Translations under genes and position numbers: made by a program
Part shown: positions 11,944 through 22,910 of the stretch, piece after piece
Numbering within the stretch: position 1 is the first letter of the stretch
Layout: every line of letters starts with the position of its first letter
Origin: Trebouxia sp. TZW2008
Taxonomy: Eukaryota > Chlorophyta > Trebouxiophyceae > Trebouxiales > Trebouxiaceae
NCBI GenBank assembly: GCA_002118135.1
Contig: BDIU01000127.1
Span: 175,650 to 239,649 of the forward strand
DNA length: 64,000 nucleotides
Direction of reading: 5' to 3'
Notes under the pieces: generated by a model
Database searches by the model: none
Told to the model about the DNA's origin: nothing
The model's input: only the letters and a program-made list of their open reading frames with translations

Positions 11944-14900
11944 ATGCTTTTGAAGACGATCTTAGCAGTCACCGCTCTGGTGTGTCTCACGCAGGCGCAA
12001 GCACCTGGTGAGGCATTTTCTGTTGTGCGCCGTGCGTCTGATTCCGTTGCTACCTTTGAACCCAGAGCATGGTTTGAACGCGCGCTCCCGACGCTCGAAC
12101 AAGCTCGATCAGCACCAGCACCGCTGCGCAGGCAACTCCACAGCACGTTTGGCAGCCTGCAGCTCAAAGACGCTGCCACAGCCGTTCAACCAGAACGCCA
12201 GCTTTCTGGGGCACCGCAAATTTGTACAAGCTGGCTTGGTCAATTACACCTATTTTCAGTTTGGGCCATTTGGTGCAAGCACCACAGGTTTATCCCCTCA
12301 TCGGCTTGTCAATGACCACAAGCGACCTGCAGGTATATTTGTTTCTCTCTGTAACAATTGCTTTGGTCCCCACGTAACTTGTTCTTACATTGCATTGTCC
12401 TTACTCAGAGTTACCACTGCAGTCAGGATGCAGTGACTGAATCCCATCAGCACTGTCCTTACATTGAAGTCGTCCTTACAACAAAAGCTCCGTTACACAG
12501 AGAATTTACTGTACAGCGTGTTGCTCAAACTCGTGCATCTGCTCAACAGGTCGCTTGCTGCCAGCAGTTTGGCAAGAACAACCAACTTGAAAGCTTGATT
12601 GCATGCTTTCGTGGATGATAAGATTGACAGCCTGTCAACTTTTGCTGTAGTGCAATTGCTAACAACATTTGGCACATGCTTGCAAGGCGCTCCTTCAAAA
12701 AGCAGACAAGGAGTTACAAGCCATTTTTCTGCATCTGCACTGCCACCAGACATCATGATGTCACTCTTGCATACGATACAAAAAAGCGCATTGCAGCTGA
12801 GCATTTGTGTAAGCCTTTTGTTGCTCTCACCTGAAGACTGCTACATTAACATGAACGCTTCTGATTCAAGCTGTACTGGTCAAATCAGCTACAGTACAAA
12901 CAGTCTGGATGGCCTTCTATGGTATCTCGAGTATAGTCTAGTTTGATGTCCTGTGGGCCCCTCTGTTGAGTCTTGCAAAGGACATGACATCTAAAGTAAA
13001 CAGTTAGGACCAGTTGCTATTGGCAGGAAGGCTGCTGCTGATGCAACAAGATGCATTGCAGCTGAGCGTTTGTACAGCCTTTCTGTCAAGACCTTGTAAT
13101 GGCTGCACTGCGGACATGCATGCTGCTGCTGCAACCCTCTCACACCAAACAAAACTATTCAAGGTGATTGCGACGTGTAGGTAGGCCGCTGCTGCTGATA
13201 GCAGGTTCAGGTGCAACTGCAACTGTATGGACACCAGACTTGCTGCAAACTTTGGCTCAGGGCCGCCAAGTCACCATTTTCACCAACCGTGGCATTGGCT
13301 TATCTCAGACCACAGTAGAGACTCAGATACGCACTGTTGCAGGTAACTACTGCTTTCTTTAGCAATGCATGTAGCACGCTGTCGTTGTGGCTGTCATACT
13401 TCCTTTTGCGTGCATCTGCAGCTCAGCAGATGAGTCAATGCTATCATCAAGGTTGAGCCACACATTAATCTGATTTGACATGCACAGGCGTTGGCGGCTG
13501 TTTTCAGCAGTGCAGCACAGATGCCTTTTCAAACCATTCCAGTCACGCTTTGTCATCATGGCATGGCTTTGATGGCTATCACTGCAGTGGAGGGTATGCA
13601 AAAGATGGTTTGCTTGGCTGCAGACTATGCTGATTCAACAGCAGATCTGATTGAGGCTCTACAGTTGCAGAAGCCAGATGTGTTGGGCTGGTCGCTAGGT
13701 GGCTACATCCTTCTGACGCTAGTTGTAAATTACCCCACCTTGATTGGCAAAATTATATTGGCAGACACCTCCGCTGGTGGCGCTTCAGGTGAGATTTTGA
13801 AGACACTTCTGATGAGCTTGCTCACTGCTTGGGGCTGTAAATGCTGGCTGGTAGCCAAATATCTTAAAGAAAGCAGAGCTCATCAAAGGCTTTGGCTGGT
13901 GACTGCCGTGTGCTTCTTGTGTCGCATCACCACATGCAGCCTGTGACTATATCAGCGGCTCCCTTTGTTGCTGGCGCTCTGCGTGAAATCTTTGTACAGC
14001 AAACAATGTTTGCTGCGCTTGCTCACTGGCTTGTGCTGGAGCTGCTGCATGCTTTTTGACAATGTTTGATACGAAAGGAGTCTGATCAAAACCATGGGTT
14101 CCTGCAGAGACTACAGCATCCCGTGCTGAGCGTTCATCTGCTGTTGAGCATGCATCAGGAGTTGACTGCCATGTACTTGCTTACATTGCATCAGCATATG
14201 CGGCATTTGAGCAAGCAGGATAGCCTGACTGCAACGCAGCTGAAAGGCAATCAGCCGTGAAGCAGTCTATCATGTAGTAGACCTAGACCAAACCAAACAG
14301 CATTGCAAAGCATGCAACACCTAATTACACGCCATGCTGCGCGACCCAAAGCAGGATCAGGTGTGCGCTCTTCCTTCCGCATTGCAGAGCACATGAGGCC
14401 AATCACTGACTTCATGCTGCATTTGATGTGCGTAAGAGCCAGCATAGCTGTCCTGCAGGGCATTCTGGAGCCTTCACAACACTTGCAGAGCCACTGCTGC
14501 CTTTCTCGATGTGTAATTGGTTGTCCAATCATTGATTAATATCCTTTTATGTAATTTGTCAAGCAGCATGCTTTTCCTGCGGGATACTCTGCAGCCCCTA
14601 GGGCACTTGCAGTACCAATGGAGGCTATGACCATAGCAGGAGAAACAATTACCGCCACCTATATTTACCCTGCTGGCAACCCTGCTGGCAACAATGGGCT
14701 GTGCCAATTTCTTGCAGGGCATTCTGCAGCCTCCAGAGCGCTTGCAGTGCCACTGACGCCCATGGCCATAGCAGGACAACCGATTCCAGCCACCTACATC
14801 TATCCTGACAATCCTGCTGGCAACAATGGGATCTGCCAGTTTAAGGCAAATTGCTTGTCTTGCAGGATATTCTGCAGCTTCAAGAGCACTTGCAGTACCA

Positions 14901-15299
14901 CTGGAGGCTATGGCCATGCTAGGAGAAACAATTCCAGCCACGTACATCTATCCTGACAATCCTGCTGGCAACAATGGGCTGTGCCAGTTTCAAGCAGCCA
15001 TCGCAAAACTACCACAGGAGCCTGTCACACCACAACAGATAGCTGGGCAAAACACAGCAGTAGATGTGTATCAAGATGACCCCAGTAGCAAAGTGTTTCA
15101 CGCCTTGAGGAATATCACAAACCCTGCCTTAGTCGTGGCTGGCACTTTGGACGAGGTGCTGTCAGTCGAGGATAGTCTGTTGATTGTGAACAACATTCCT
15201 GGTGCCAGCTTGTTGCAGTTTCCTGATGCTGGTCATGCTGCAATCTTGCAACATGGTGTCTCAGCTGGTCTGATGATATCTGCATTCTTGGACGAGTAG
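11944..15299 (+). CDS. secreted alpha/beta hydrolase A
   Basis: Alpha/beta-hydrolase-fold enzyme of unknown substrate. Five exons (11944-12007, 12132-12287, 13181-13342, 13624-13788, 14866-15299) join in phase to 326 residues. A cleavable signal peptide (MLLKTILAVTALVCLTQAQA) opens the protein. GHRKFVQAGLVNYTYFQFGP, LLLIAGSGATATVWTPDLL and FTNRGIGLSQTTVETQ follow. The nucleophile elbow is GWSLGG (Ser codon at 13692). A candidate acid Asp lies in VVAGTLDEVLS and the catalytic His in FPDAGHAAILQ. The loop with NRGIGLS is typical of the fold beside the oxyanion region. Exon 2 begins at a GCGCAG acceptor. This choice is supported by the same site in hydrolase B. Acceptor-side copies of exon 5 fill intron 4. 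Esterase or lipase activity is possible but not shown. Confidence 0.92.
14451..14865 (+). repeat. three upstream copies of hydrolase A exon 5 start
   Basis: Copies begin at about 14451, 14575 and 14711, ahead of the real exon at 14866 (spacing about 124-148 bp). Each repeats the GGATATTCTGCAGC start, and two also repeat the ATYIYPDNPAGNNG coding block. The copy at 14575 has GCGG in place of the acceptor CAGG. The copy at 14711 keeps CTTGCAGG and is open for about 50 codons, but then runs out of frame into the real acceptor. The first is short and divergent. Confidence 0.88.
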
Positions 15300-16052
15300 C
15301 ATCCTTCTGACAGTGTGTGGCTTGTCAGCGGAAAGTGCTATCACATCATGATGCTGACATGCTGCAAAGTACCCAAGTGTATTTGAGTCAAAAAGATTTC
15401 AATGTCAATAGCTTTGCCGAGTGATAGGCAAAGGGTCATGCAGTAGCTTGTCTCTCTTGCATCTAGTCTACACATGAAGTGACAGCTGCAAAGGCATAGA
15501 TTTGACTTGACTGCACATGCCTTCAGCTGCTTAGTTGCTCTTGGTGGAGTGCGTCATGACATTGCTGCAGCTGCTATAGGGCGGGGTCATGTATAGGCAA
15601 TTGACATCATGTACCACTTGAAGCAAAAACGAGTCACCAAGTTTGCGAAGTCAATAGTTGAGAGCAGTGAAAGTGATGCTGGTGATGATACTTAAATTAA
15701 ATGGTTCTTAAGCTTACTGCAGCCGATAGGTACTGTATGTATGTTGAACTTGCATTGCAGTCTGCACCAAGACTCAGACATTCCAGGAATGCCATGGACA
15801 TGCCAGACGCAATCAGCTGCAAGGGGACAATGGGGGAACAATGTTCCAAGCTGCAGCATTTCCTCTAGCTGCTTCAACTGGCATGCAAAATGCGTAACTC
15901 GATCGACCGCATGCAGACCGACAGCAAAACGAACATCACGCACGGTGAATGTGACGAATAGAACTGGCGTGACAGCTCAAACCAATGCAACAACGTGACA
16001 CGACTCCTCATCGGCAGCCGACGTTGTCGCCTGGGTCGCTTCAGGCAAGCTG
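15300..16052. other. spacer between hydrolases A and B
   Basis: This contains the A 3' UTR and the B promoter. The region from about 15841 resembles the region upstream of hydrolase A, so the duplication that made the pair included the promoter. No other gene is visible. Confidence 0.6.
15881..15918 (+). promoter_or_regulatory. upstream motif shared by the two hydrolase genes (copy B)
   Basis: GGCATGCAAAATGCGTAACT followed by CGATCGACCGCATGC, about 172 bp before the hydrolase B ATG. It is the counterpart of the block at 11765-11800 and is better conserved than the surrounding spacer. Confidence 0.6.
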
Positions 16053-18517
16053 ATGCTTCTCAGGACCAGCTTGGTACTCACCGTTCTAGTGTATGTCACG
16101 CACGCTCAATCACCTGGTAAGACATATATAGAGACATGCGTGCTTCTTATCCCTCTTGTGGCTGCGAACTCCCATCGCGGCTTACGGCTTCGATGCGTTG
16201 TCCTTCCGAAGTTCGAACAAGCTTGATCAGCAGCAGCACCGGTGCGCAGGCGATTCCGCAGCACGCCTGGCAGCCTGCAACTCAACGACCTTGCCTCAGT
16301 CGTTCACGCAAGTTTTGGACCCGAGCTTTTTGGGGCAGCGCAAGTTCGTACAAGCTGGCACGGTCAACTACACCTACTTTCAGTTTGGACCTTTTAGCTC
16401 AAACGCCAATGGTGCGTCACAATGCCAACTGATGGACACTCACATGTGACTGGCAGGCGATGCTTGTCTTGCGAAAGCATGGCCCTGCTCAACAGGCCGC
16501 TTGCTGCAAGCAACTTGGCAGAAGTGGCCTGTATTGCAAGCATATGCTCCCAGAGATGACTTGTGAATGCTCGTCATGCCTGTCTTTTGCACAACTAGGC
16601 TCAAGAGCACAATACATTGTTGTGGATGCATGTAACATTGCATTAACATTTTATTAACATTGCATAAACATTGCATTTAACTTGCAGCAGGGCAAGAGCT
16701 CGTTTGCCATCTTGTTGCACGTGCCAAAAGCAAACATCACAGAATTTGCCCTGCAGCACCACCAGAATGTCATCTGCCCGGTTGAGGTCATGCAATGATT
16801 ACATGAATGCAAGACATGGCTGATACATGTTGATATTGGTGAGACTGGTGCCAAGCAGCATGACCACCCATGCTGTTTCACCCAGTTGCTACATGCAGGA
16901 AGACCGCTGATCATGATATCAGGTCAAGGCGCAACTGCAACTGTATGGACACCGGATTTGCTGCAAACCCTGGCACAAGGCCGCCAAGTCACAGTTTTCA
17001 CCAACCGCGGCATTGGCTTGTCTCAAGATACAGTAGAGACTCAGAATGGCACTGTTGCAGGTACTGCTCAATGTACTGCGCATCATACTGCGCATCTCAA
17101 GAGATGCGCTAATATGATGTCATCGGTTCTTGTGTTGATGTTTGTGCTTCTGTATACACATTTGGCGCCTGCTCAGTCAGAAGCTTTGACCAGTGTTTGA
17201 TGCTGTTAGCAAAATTTGTTTTGCTTGTCGACTTATCTGTGCACCTGCTGTGACGCAAACTACTGCTCACGCTTTATCTGGCAACGTAGCAACGCAGGTT
17301 CCAGAATACTGTCATAACACAGTCGCGTCACACCATAGTGGTAACATAGCTACAGTCACAAAGCTAGGTGGCTTTTATACTTTCAGTCTGTCTGCAGATT
17401 ATGCTGACTCAACAGCGGGTTTGATTGAGGCTCTACACTTGCAGCAGCCAGATTTGTTGGGCTGGTCCCTAGGCGGCTTTATTGCCTTGACCCTGGTTCA
17501 AAACTACCCGGATATGATCAACAAGCTTGTTGTGGCAGACACATCCAGTGGTGGCGTCCTAGGTGACTCCTTTTGGAGAAAGTCAACTATTTCAAACAGT
17601 CAACTTGCAGTTGGGCTTGAGTCAGAACTGCTGCCTAAATGCTGAAATTCCCTAAGATAGCAGAACATGCCTTGCTGAGCCTGAACATCAGCTGCTGACT
17701 TCATTTCATCCATTCATTGCATTTATTCTTTTCAATCATTCAAAACGCATGCTAGACAGGCTCAGCCGGCCCAGCTAGGTATGCTGCTTGGTTGCCATCT
17801 GCTTTTCTCACACTGCATTGGCATATGCGGCTTGCATTGAACATTTCTGCCAATCTGCATCTAGCAAGCAAGTAGAAGAGTACTATTGTATGTCACCGAT
17901 TGACACTGCAAGAAACATAGCAATTAGCTGTGTACTGCAATAGGAGGAGCTAAAGGTTGTTATGTCAACTCTTATAACATCAACATCGAATTTGTGCAGT
18001 GTAACTTTACCCCAGGCTGCTTCTGCTCAAGGAGGGTCTTGCAATGGCACCCAGTACCATAGACCTTTCTCTCTTTCCTGCAGGTTACTCTGCAACCTCC
18101 AAGGCAAATGCACAGACGCTGCTGCCTATTCACTTAGCGGGCCAGGCAGTTCCCGCCACCTACATCTTCCCTGACACTCCTGCTGGCAATGACGGGTTGT
18201 GTCGTTTTGAAGCATCATTAGCAGCAATGCCAAAAGAGACTGTCACACCCCAACAGATAGCTGGCCAGAACACGGCAATATACAGCTATGATGATGATCC
18301 TGACAGCATAGTGTTTCATGCTCTGAGCAACATCACAAACCCTGCATTGATTGTTGCTGGGACCTTGGACCAAGTCATCTCAATTCAGGATGGTTTGCTG
18401 ATATTAAATAGTATCCCTGGCGCAAGCTTGTTGCAGTTTCCTGATGCTGGTCATGCTGCAATCTTGCAACATGGTGTCACAGCTGGTCAGTGGATTTCTG
18501 CTTTCTTGGACGCATAG
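16053..18517 (+). CDS. secreted alpha/beta hydrolase B
   Basis: Tandem paralogue of hydrolase A. Five exons (16053-16116, 16250-16411, 16899-17060, 17398-17562, 18084-18517) give 328 residues. Exons 1, 3, 4 and 5 have exactly the lengths of their A counterparts, and exon 2 is six bases longer. The signal peptide is MLLRTSLVLTVLVYVTHAQS. The fold motifs are GQRKFVQAGTVNYTYFQFGP, ISGQGATATVWTPDLL, FTNRGIGLSQDTVETQ, the nucleophile GWSLGG (Ser codon at 17466), VAGTLDQVIS and FPDAGHAAILQ. The catalytic residues are all retained, so both paralogues look active. Unlike A, its intron 4 does not show obvious copies of exon 5. The substrate is unknown. Confidence 0.93.
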
Positions 18518-18792
18518 TCTGTCTGCCGAAATGTCACTCAGGGACGACTATGCCTTTGCACAGGTGGCTTAGCAAAGTCACAATTGGAATTCAATGCTTA
18601 TGCATGACACTGTGTTCAGCAGCTCAATATGCAGAGCCAATATGTATTATATGACTGCGTGCAGAACTTGTCAAAATGCTCAACAGCTGTTGCTGAAGGT
18701 ATGCCTTAGGCTAGCCTTGAGCTAGCCTAGTGATCAAGAGAAATAGACATGCACTGCAGCAGGACAAGCAATGATTCAACCATCACTAAAAG

Positions 18793-21700
18793 TCATTGCG
18801 TGGTCAAAGCGATAAATGTTGAATTGATAGCAAGCGAACCAGCAGGGTAAAACACAGCACCGCTCATCCCATTAGCGTTGCCACAAACCGTGCTCAGAGT
18901 TCTAGCGTAACCTGCGACTTCATTGCATGGCAAAGCACTTCCAATAGCACCGCCTATCATGACGTCACAAGAACCAAATTTTGCTACTGGTCCAAAACTA
19001 GTGCCTGCCTCCAGCAAAACGTAAGGCGTCAAAGGACTAGAAGTTGTAGTGGTGTTGGGCACTGTGCATGGATTTGATCCCATGGCTTGCAATTGGGCAG
19101 CCGCCTTTAGGCAATCAGCAGTTGATGGGGAGCCTGTCTCAAATGGGGAGCATGAAGTTGAGTTGCCTGTCTCACTGCTGGTTGTCAGAAAGTCATCAAC
19201 AGCAGCACCTGAAGAATCAAGTTGCACATTGCTTCATGACTGAAATCATCTTTATGCAGCAGATTGTGCGGTCAGTATGTTCACATCATAAATGCCGAGC
19301 TGACGCAGCGGTAATGAGCATGAAAATGCTGACTTTGAAAGTACACTGCCCCACTGACGTAAAGCATTCACACAGTATCACAGCATTATTGGCAACAATA
19401 ACTTACAAGCATTGGCTCCAAGTAAGGCTGGAATGCTTGCTGCTGCTGCCTGACCTGCTGTCAAGCTGAGCCCCTTGGCTGATGCCTGGACCTGGCAAAA
19501 TCGCTGCAGGGGCACATCAGTTGCCTGCAGCACAGCCGCCACTCAGACAAATGCCTGACATCGTGTGCAAGGACTGTCAATGCAAACTTGACAACTTTGC
19601 TTTGCGGGCAGCCACGCTGCGCTCCTCAAGCAACCCTTCACAGAAGCAAATCACGGTCGGCTCAGGGCTTGTAGAATGCCTTGGACGCTCAGCAGCATAC
19701 TGTGGCTGAGGTTGAGGGGCTTGACCACACCACCTCATGCATGCTTGACACAAACCTTGACGAAGAATATAAACAAGCATTACAACAATAATAACAATAA
19801 TGATAATAACGATTACGCTTTCCAGCACATTTGCTGAATGACGACCAAAAATACAATGCAGCACACAGCTGGCCATGGCAAGAGCACCAAACAAAGCAGC
19901 AAAGCTTACTTGGCCAAATGCCGCAGCAACAACACCGGGGCTCGAAGCAATTACAGCAGCAGCAAACAGAATGGCAGTGGCGTTCGAAATCAAGGCACCA
20001 TCTACCTGTTTAAGGATTCAGACAAACAGCAAAGCTTACCTGTGCAAATGCTGCAGCCACAGCGCCAGTGTTTGAAGCCGCCACAGCAGCAGCAACCAGA
20101 ATAGCAGTGGCGTTCAGTGTCAATACTTCTTCATCAGGCTGCTGCAAGGCCTGCAGCAGAAAACCACTATGTTCAGTACTCAATATGCCGTACGTAATAT
20201 GCAATACAAAAGCAGTTGGAATTATGGATTGTTGAAATGCAGTTTTAACCGTGACATGTGCAGTACATTGGCTTCACTGCTTCTGACAAGGCATTGTAGT
20301 ATATCAAATACAGCATGCGGGGTAAATTGGCGCCAATGCATCGGATCTGATACGGTGAACTTCAAGACTATTGGTCACTGAAACCGGGAGTACAGTAATT
20401 TGTCAACCTGCAAAACTTGCCTCAGTCTCATTGAGATGCAGTGAGAATGTGAAATGCGCACACATTGACGCCACTTTGTCAGACATGATACATCTTGGAA
20501 GTGTCAACCAAGGAAATGAACAGTACAAGAATTCACTGACCTGCAGGATGGTCTGAGTAAAAGCCTCGTTCAGGGCGCCAGGACTCAGCTTGGCTGCTAG
20601 CATGGTGGCTGAGATGTTGTGTGCTGCTGCGTTTGCCTGATTGGCCCCAGTTGTCAGGTAAGCAGTATCCAGCAGAAGGCTGCCTATGGTGCTTGCATTA
20701 CCTGTATGCATGCAATTGATCGCATGCATTCAACCAAAGCTGTGACAAGTGCATATGACCCCTGAGCAGGTATATGCACCTGACATGATCTATAGTCAAG
20801 TTGTATGCTTGCTAACCATGAAGTCCATCAAGTGAACATACAGTGTCCAGCAGCAGTAGGCTGCTTATGTTGCTTGCAGTTCCTGCATGCATGCAACTGA
20901 GCGTAGGACAGGATGCAGCCAAGCATAAGCACTCAATGGAACATTTGTCAAGCACTTGCATATCTTTGCGATAGTGCATATGCTTCACATGCTTTATGAC
21001 GTGCAGTGACAACGCACTCAGTCCTGAGCATGACAGAACATCCACAGCTTATCCATGTTGATATACACCCAGAGCAACATTAGCTATGGAAATTGTGCAT
21101 TATGCTTTCTGCCTCAAGCAAGAGCATCTGATCAGGGACACATATGTTCAATGAGAATGCAGCCATGGGTGCAGCCGTGAAGAGCAGCTGTGCTACCTTG
21201 AGCTTGCTGAACCTTGGCAACAGAGGCACCATAAACATGCAGTGCTGCAGCTTGAGCAATGGATGCCGCATCAGGGGATGTAGTGAAGACAACTGAGCTT
21301 GGCAACTCCTGCAGAGTTCTGCCAATGCTCATGGCAGATGAACCTACCTTCTGCACCTACAGTCAGACATGCACTGATTTTTGCAAATGGACAAATAGCG
21401 GCACATGCATCTGTGCTGAATTGCAACTTGCATGCATCTCAACTGGCTAAATCCTACAGAGTGCTGCCAATGCTCATGGCAGGTGAGCCTGCCTTCTGTA
21501 CCTGCAGTTTGCCATCTGAACAGGGTGGCAAGTACACAGTCAGCGGCAGATGCACCGTACACACAATGCTGCAGTCTGAAGCCATGTACATGATGCACCA
21601 TGCACTGGGCCCCACAGCATGTGATTGCTCCACAAAAGAGGCAGCACGTGTGGGCTATGATGCAACAGAAAAGAGCGCCTCACTTGCATGAAGGCACTCG

Positions 21701-22606
21701 AGACTGCAGCATCGAGACCAGCAGCATCAGCAAGCACAGATAGCACACAACATGCATTATGCAGTGAAGCCACCGCATGCATGGCAGCATGTGTGCACAA
21801 TGCAGCAGAAAAGAGCGCCTCACTTGCAAAATGGCACTTTGGACTGCACCACCCAGACCAGCAGCATCAGCAAGCACAGATATCACACAACATACATTAT
21901 GCAGTGAAGCCACCGCATGTATGGCAGCATGTGTGCACAATGCAGCAGAAAAGAGTGCCTCACTTGCATGAAGGCACTTTGGACTGCATCACCCAGACCA
22001 GCAGCATCAGCCAGCACCAGCAGAGGGCCTAGAGTGGGAGGTGCAGTGTTGCCAGAGCCTTGCTCTCCATTTGTCATGGTCAGGAAGATGTCCTGGAAAA
22101 AGCCCTCAATGAGCGTTGCTTGGGGAACAGAACCCAGGTCGTGGTGTAGCAATCGGGAGAAGGTGTTCTTGTATGTGGTAGCGTTGATTGTCTTTGCTGC
22201 AAGGCCATTGCTAGATATGCCTTGTGCAGCTACACCAGCCAGCTCGGCGATGAACTCTTCCGAGACAGGTGCAGCACCTGCAAGGGGCGTGACCTGATTG
22301 GTAAACTTGCTGTATAACACAAAAGGCGTCCAGGTATAAAGCTTCGCTGTGAGTTTGAACAGTGCGCGATTGGGCCGGACCTTTGCCGGCGGCGTATGCA
22401 GGGTTGATGTTGCCTTCAAGCAGTTCAAAAGCCGCAGCGGAGTTTCCCTGGTTCAGGCTCTGCCAGAAGAGGTTGTCGGCCGTCTTGTTGTACCCGTTCC
22501 ACGAGAACACTTGTGGCTCGGGCGGCGGCGGCGAGTATGGAAGTTCAAGAGCACTGACAAAGCTTGCCGTCCACACAAACAGAGTTGCAAAGCTTATCGT
22601 TAACAT
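18793..22606 (-). CDS. secreted Ala-rich protein of unknown family
   Basis: I do not recognise this family. Minus-strand exons: 22606-~22381, ~22346-21964, 21356-21197, 20701-20541, 20150-20040, 20005-19910, 19491-19407, 19208-18793. Phases agree from the second exon to the stop. A signal peptide (MLTISFATLFVWTASFVSA) is followed by a Pro-rich stretch, long Ala-rich helices, many N-x-S/T sites and a Cys-containing C-terminus ending FIALTTQ. Exons 5 and 6 are related to each other (NATAILVAAAVAAS and NATAILFAAAVIAS). Exons 1 and 2 are in different frames. Joining them needs a 34-base intron (22380-22347) or there is a one-base error near 22370. Total length is about 555 residues. It is probably an extracellular or vacuolar glycoprotein, by inference only. 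Confidence 0.7.
20812..20900 (-). repeat. decayed upstream copy of exon 4 of the Ala-rich gene
   Basis: On the minus strand, HAGTASNISSLLLLDT at about 20890-20840 mirrors GNASTIGSLLLDTAYL at the start of the real exon (20701). The copy runs into a stop at 20812. It keeps a CATGCAGG-like acceptor. Confidence 0.75.
21440..21500 (-). repeat. decayed upstream copy of exon 3 of the Ala-rich gene
   Basis: On the minus strand the copy reads VQKAGSPAMSIGSTL and then TAG. The real exon (21356) reads VQKVGSSAMSIGRTLQELPS. The acceptor CTGCAGG is retained. The stop makes the copy a potential poison exon if it is spliced. Confidence 0.82.
21640..22020 (-). repeat. donor-side tandem copies of exon 2 of the Ala-rich gene
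   Basis: Three units with an exact 140 bp spacing carry the exon end LADAAGL...AVQSAFMQ plus the GTGAGG donor. Plus-strand CACTTGCA starts at 21961, 21821 and 21681. The first in gene direction is the real exon end. The other two lie in the downstream intron, keep perfect donors and open frames, but have no acceptor next to the homologous segment. Confidence 0.85.
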
Positions 22607-22910
22607 CGTGTCGCAGGGCGGTGTTGATCACGACTTGATCTGCTTGATCTGGCCGAGTCGCTGTCGGCTCGGAGCATTACTTGGTCACTCTCAGCAGAGA
22701 TCAAAACGGAAAATGCTGAAGCAGCGCGGCATCAGGCAATGAAAGAGACTGAAGCTCTACGAAACTGAGCTCACGCGAACGCTCTGAAACCACCTTTCAA
22801 AAGAGAGCGTAATGCTCACAGTCAGTGCGTTACATTGGCGACTGCTGAGGAAATTTGAGAATCTTTAACAAAGTCGCCTCAAACACGACTGTCACATGCA
22901 GAGACATCAG

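Noticed and set aside
11446..12315. Longest plus-strand open frame (289 codons) before hydrolase A
   Set aside because: It is produced by the GCT-type triplet tract and then runs over hydrolase A exons 1 and 2, mostly out of frame. It has no family motifs beyond the real signal peptide of A, which it includes by chance.
14618..14956. Open frame encoding two NPAGNNG blocks as a separate protein
   Set aside because: It consists of intronic copies of hydrolase A exon 5 joined without start or splice context, and it shifts frame into the real exon.
21132..21691. Open frames on the plus strand through the Ala-rich gene
   Set aside because: They are shadows of minus-strand exons and their copies. 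They lack starts, splice partners and conserved motifs.
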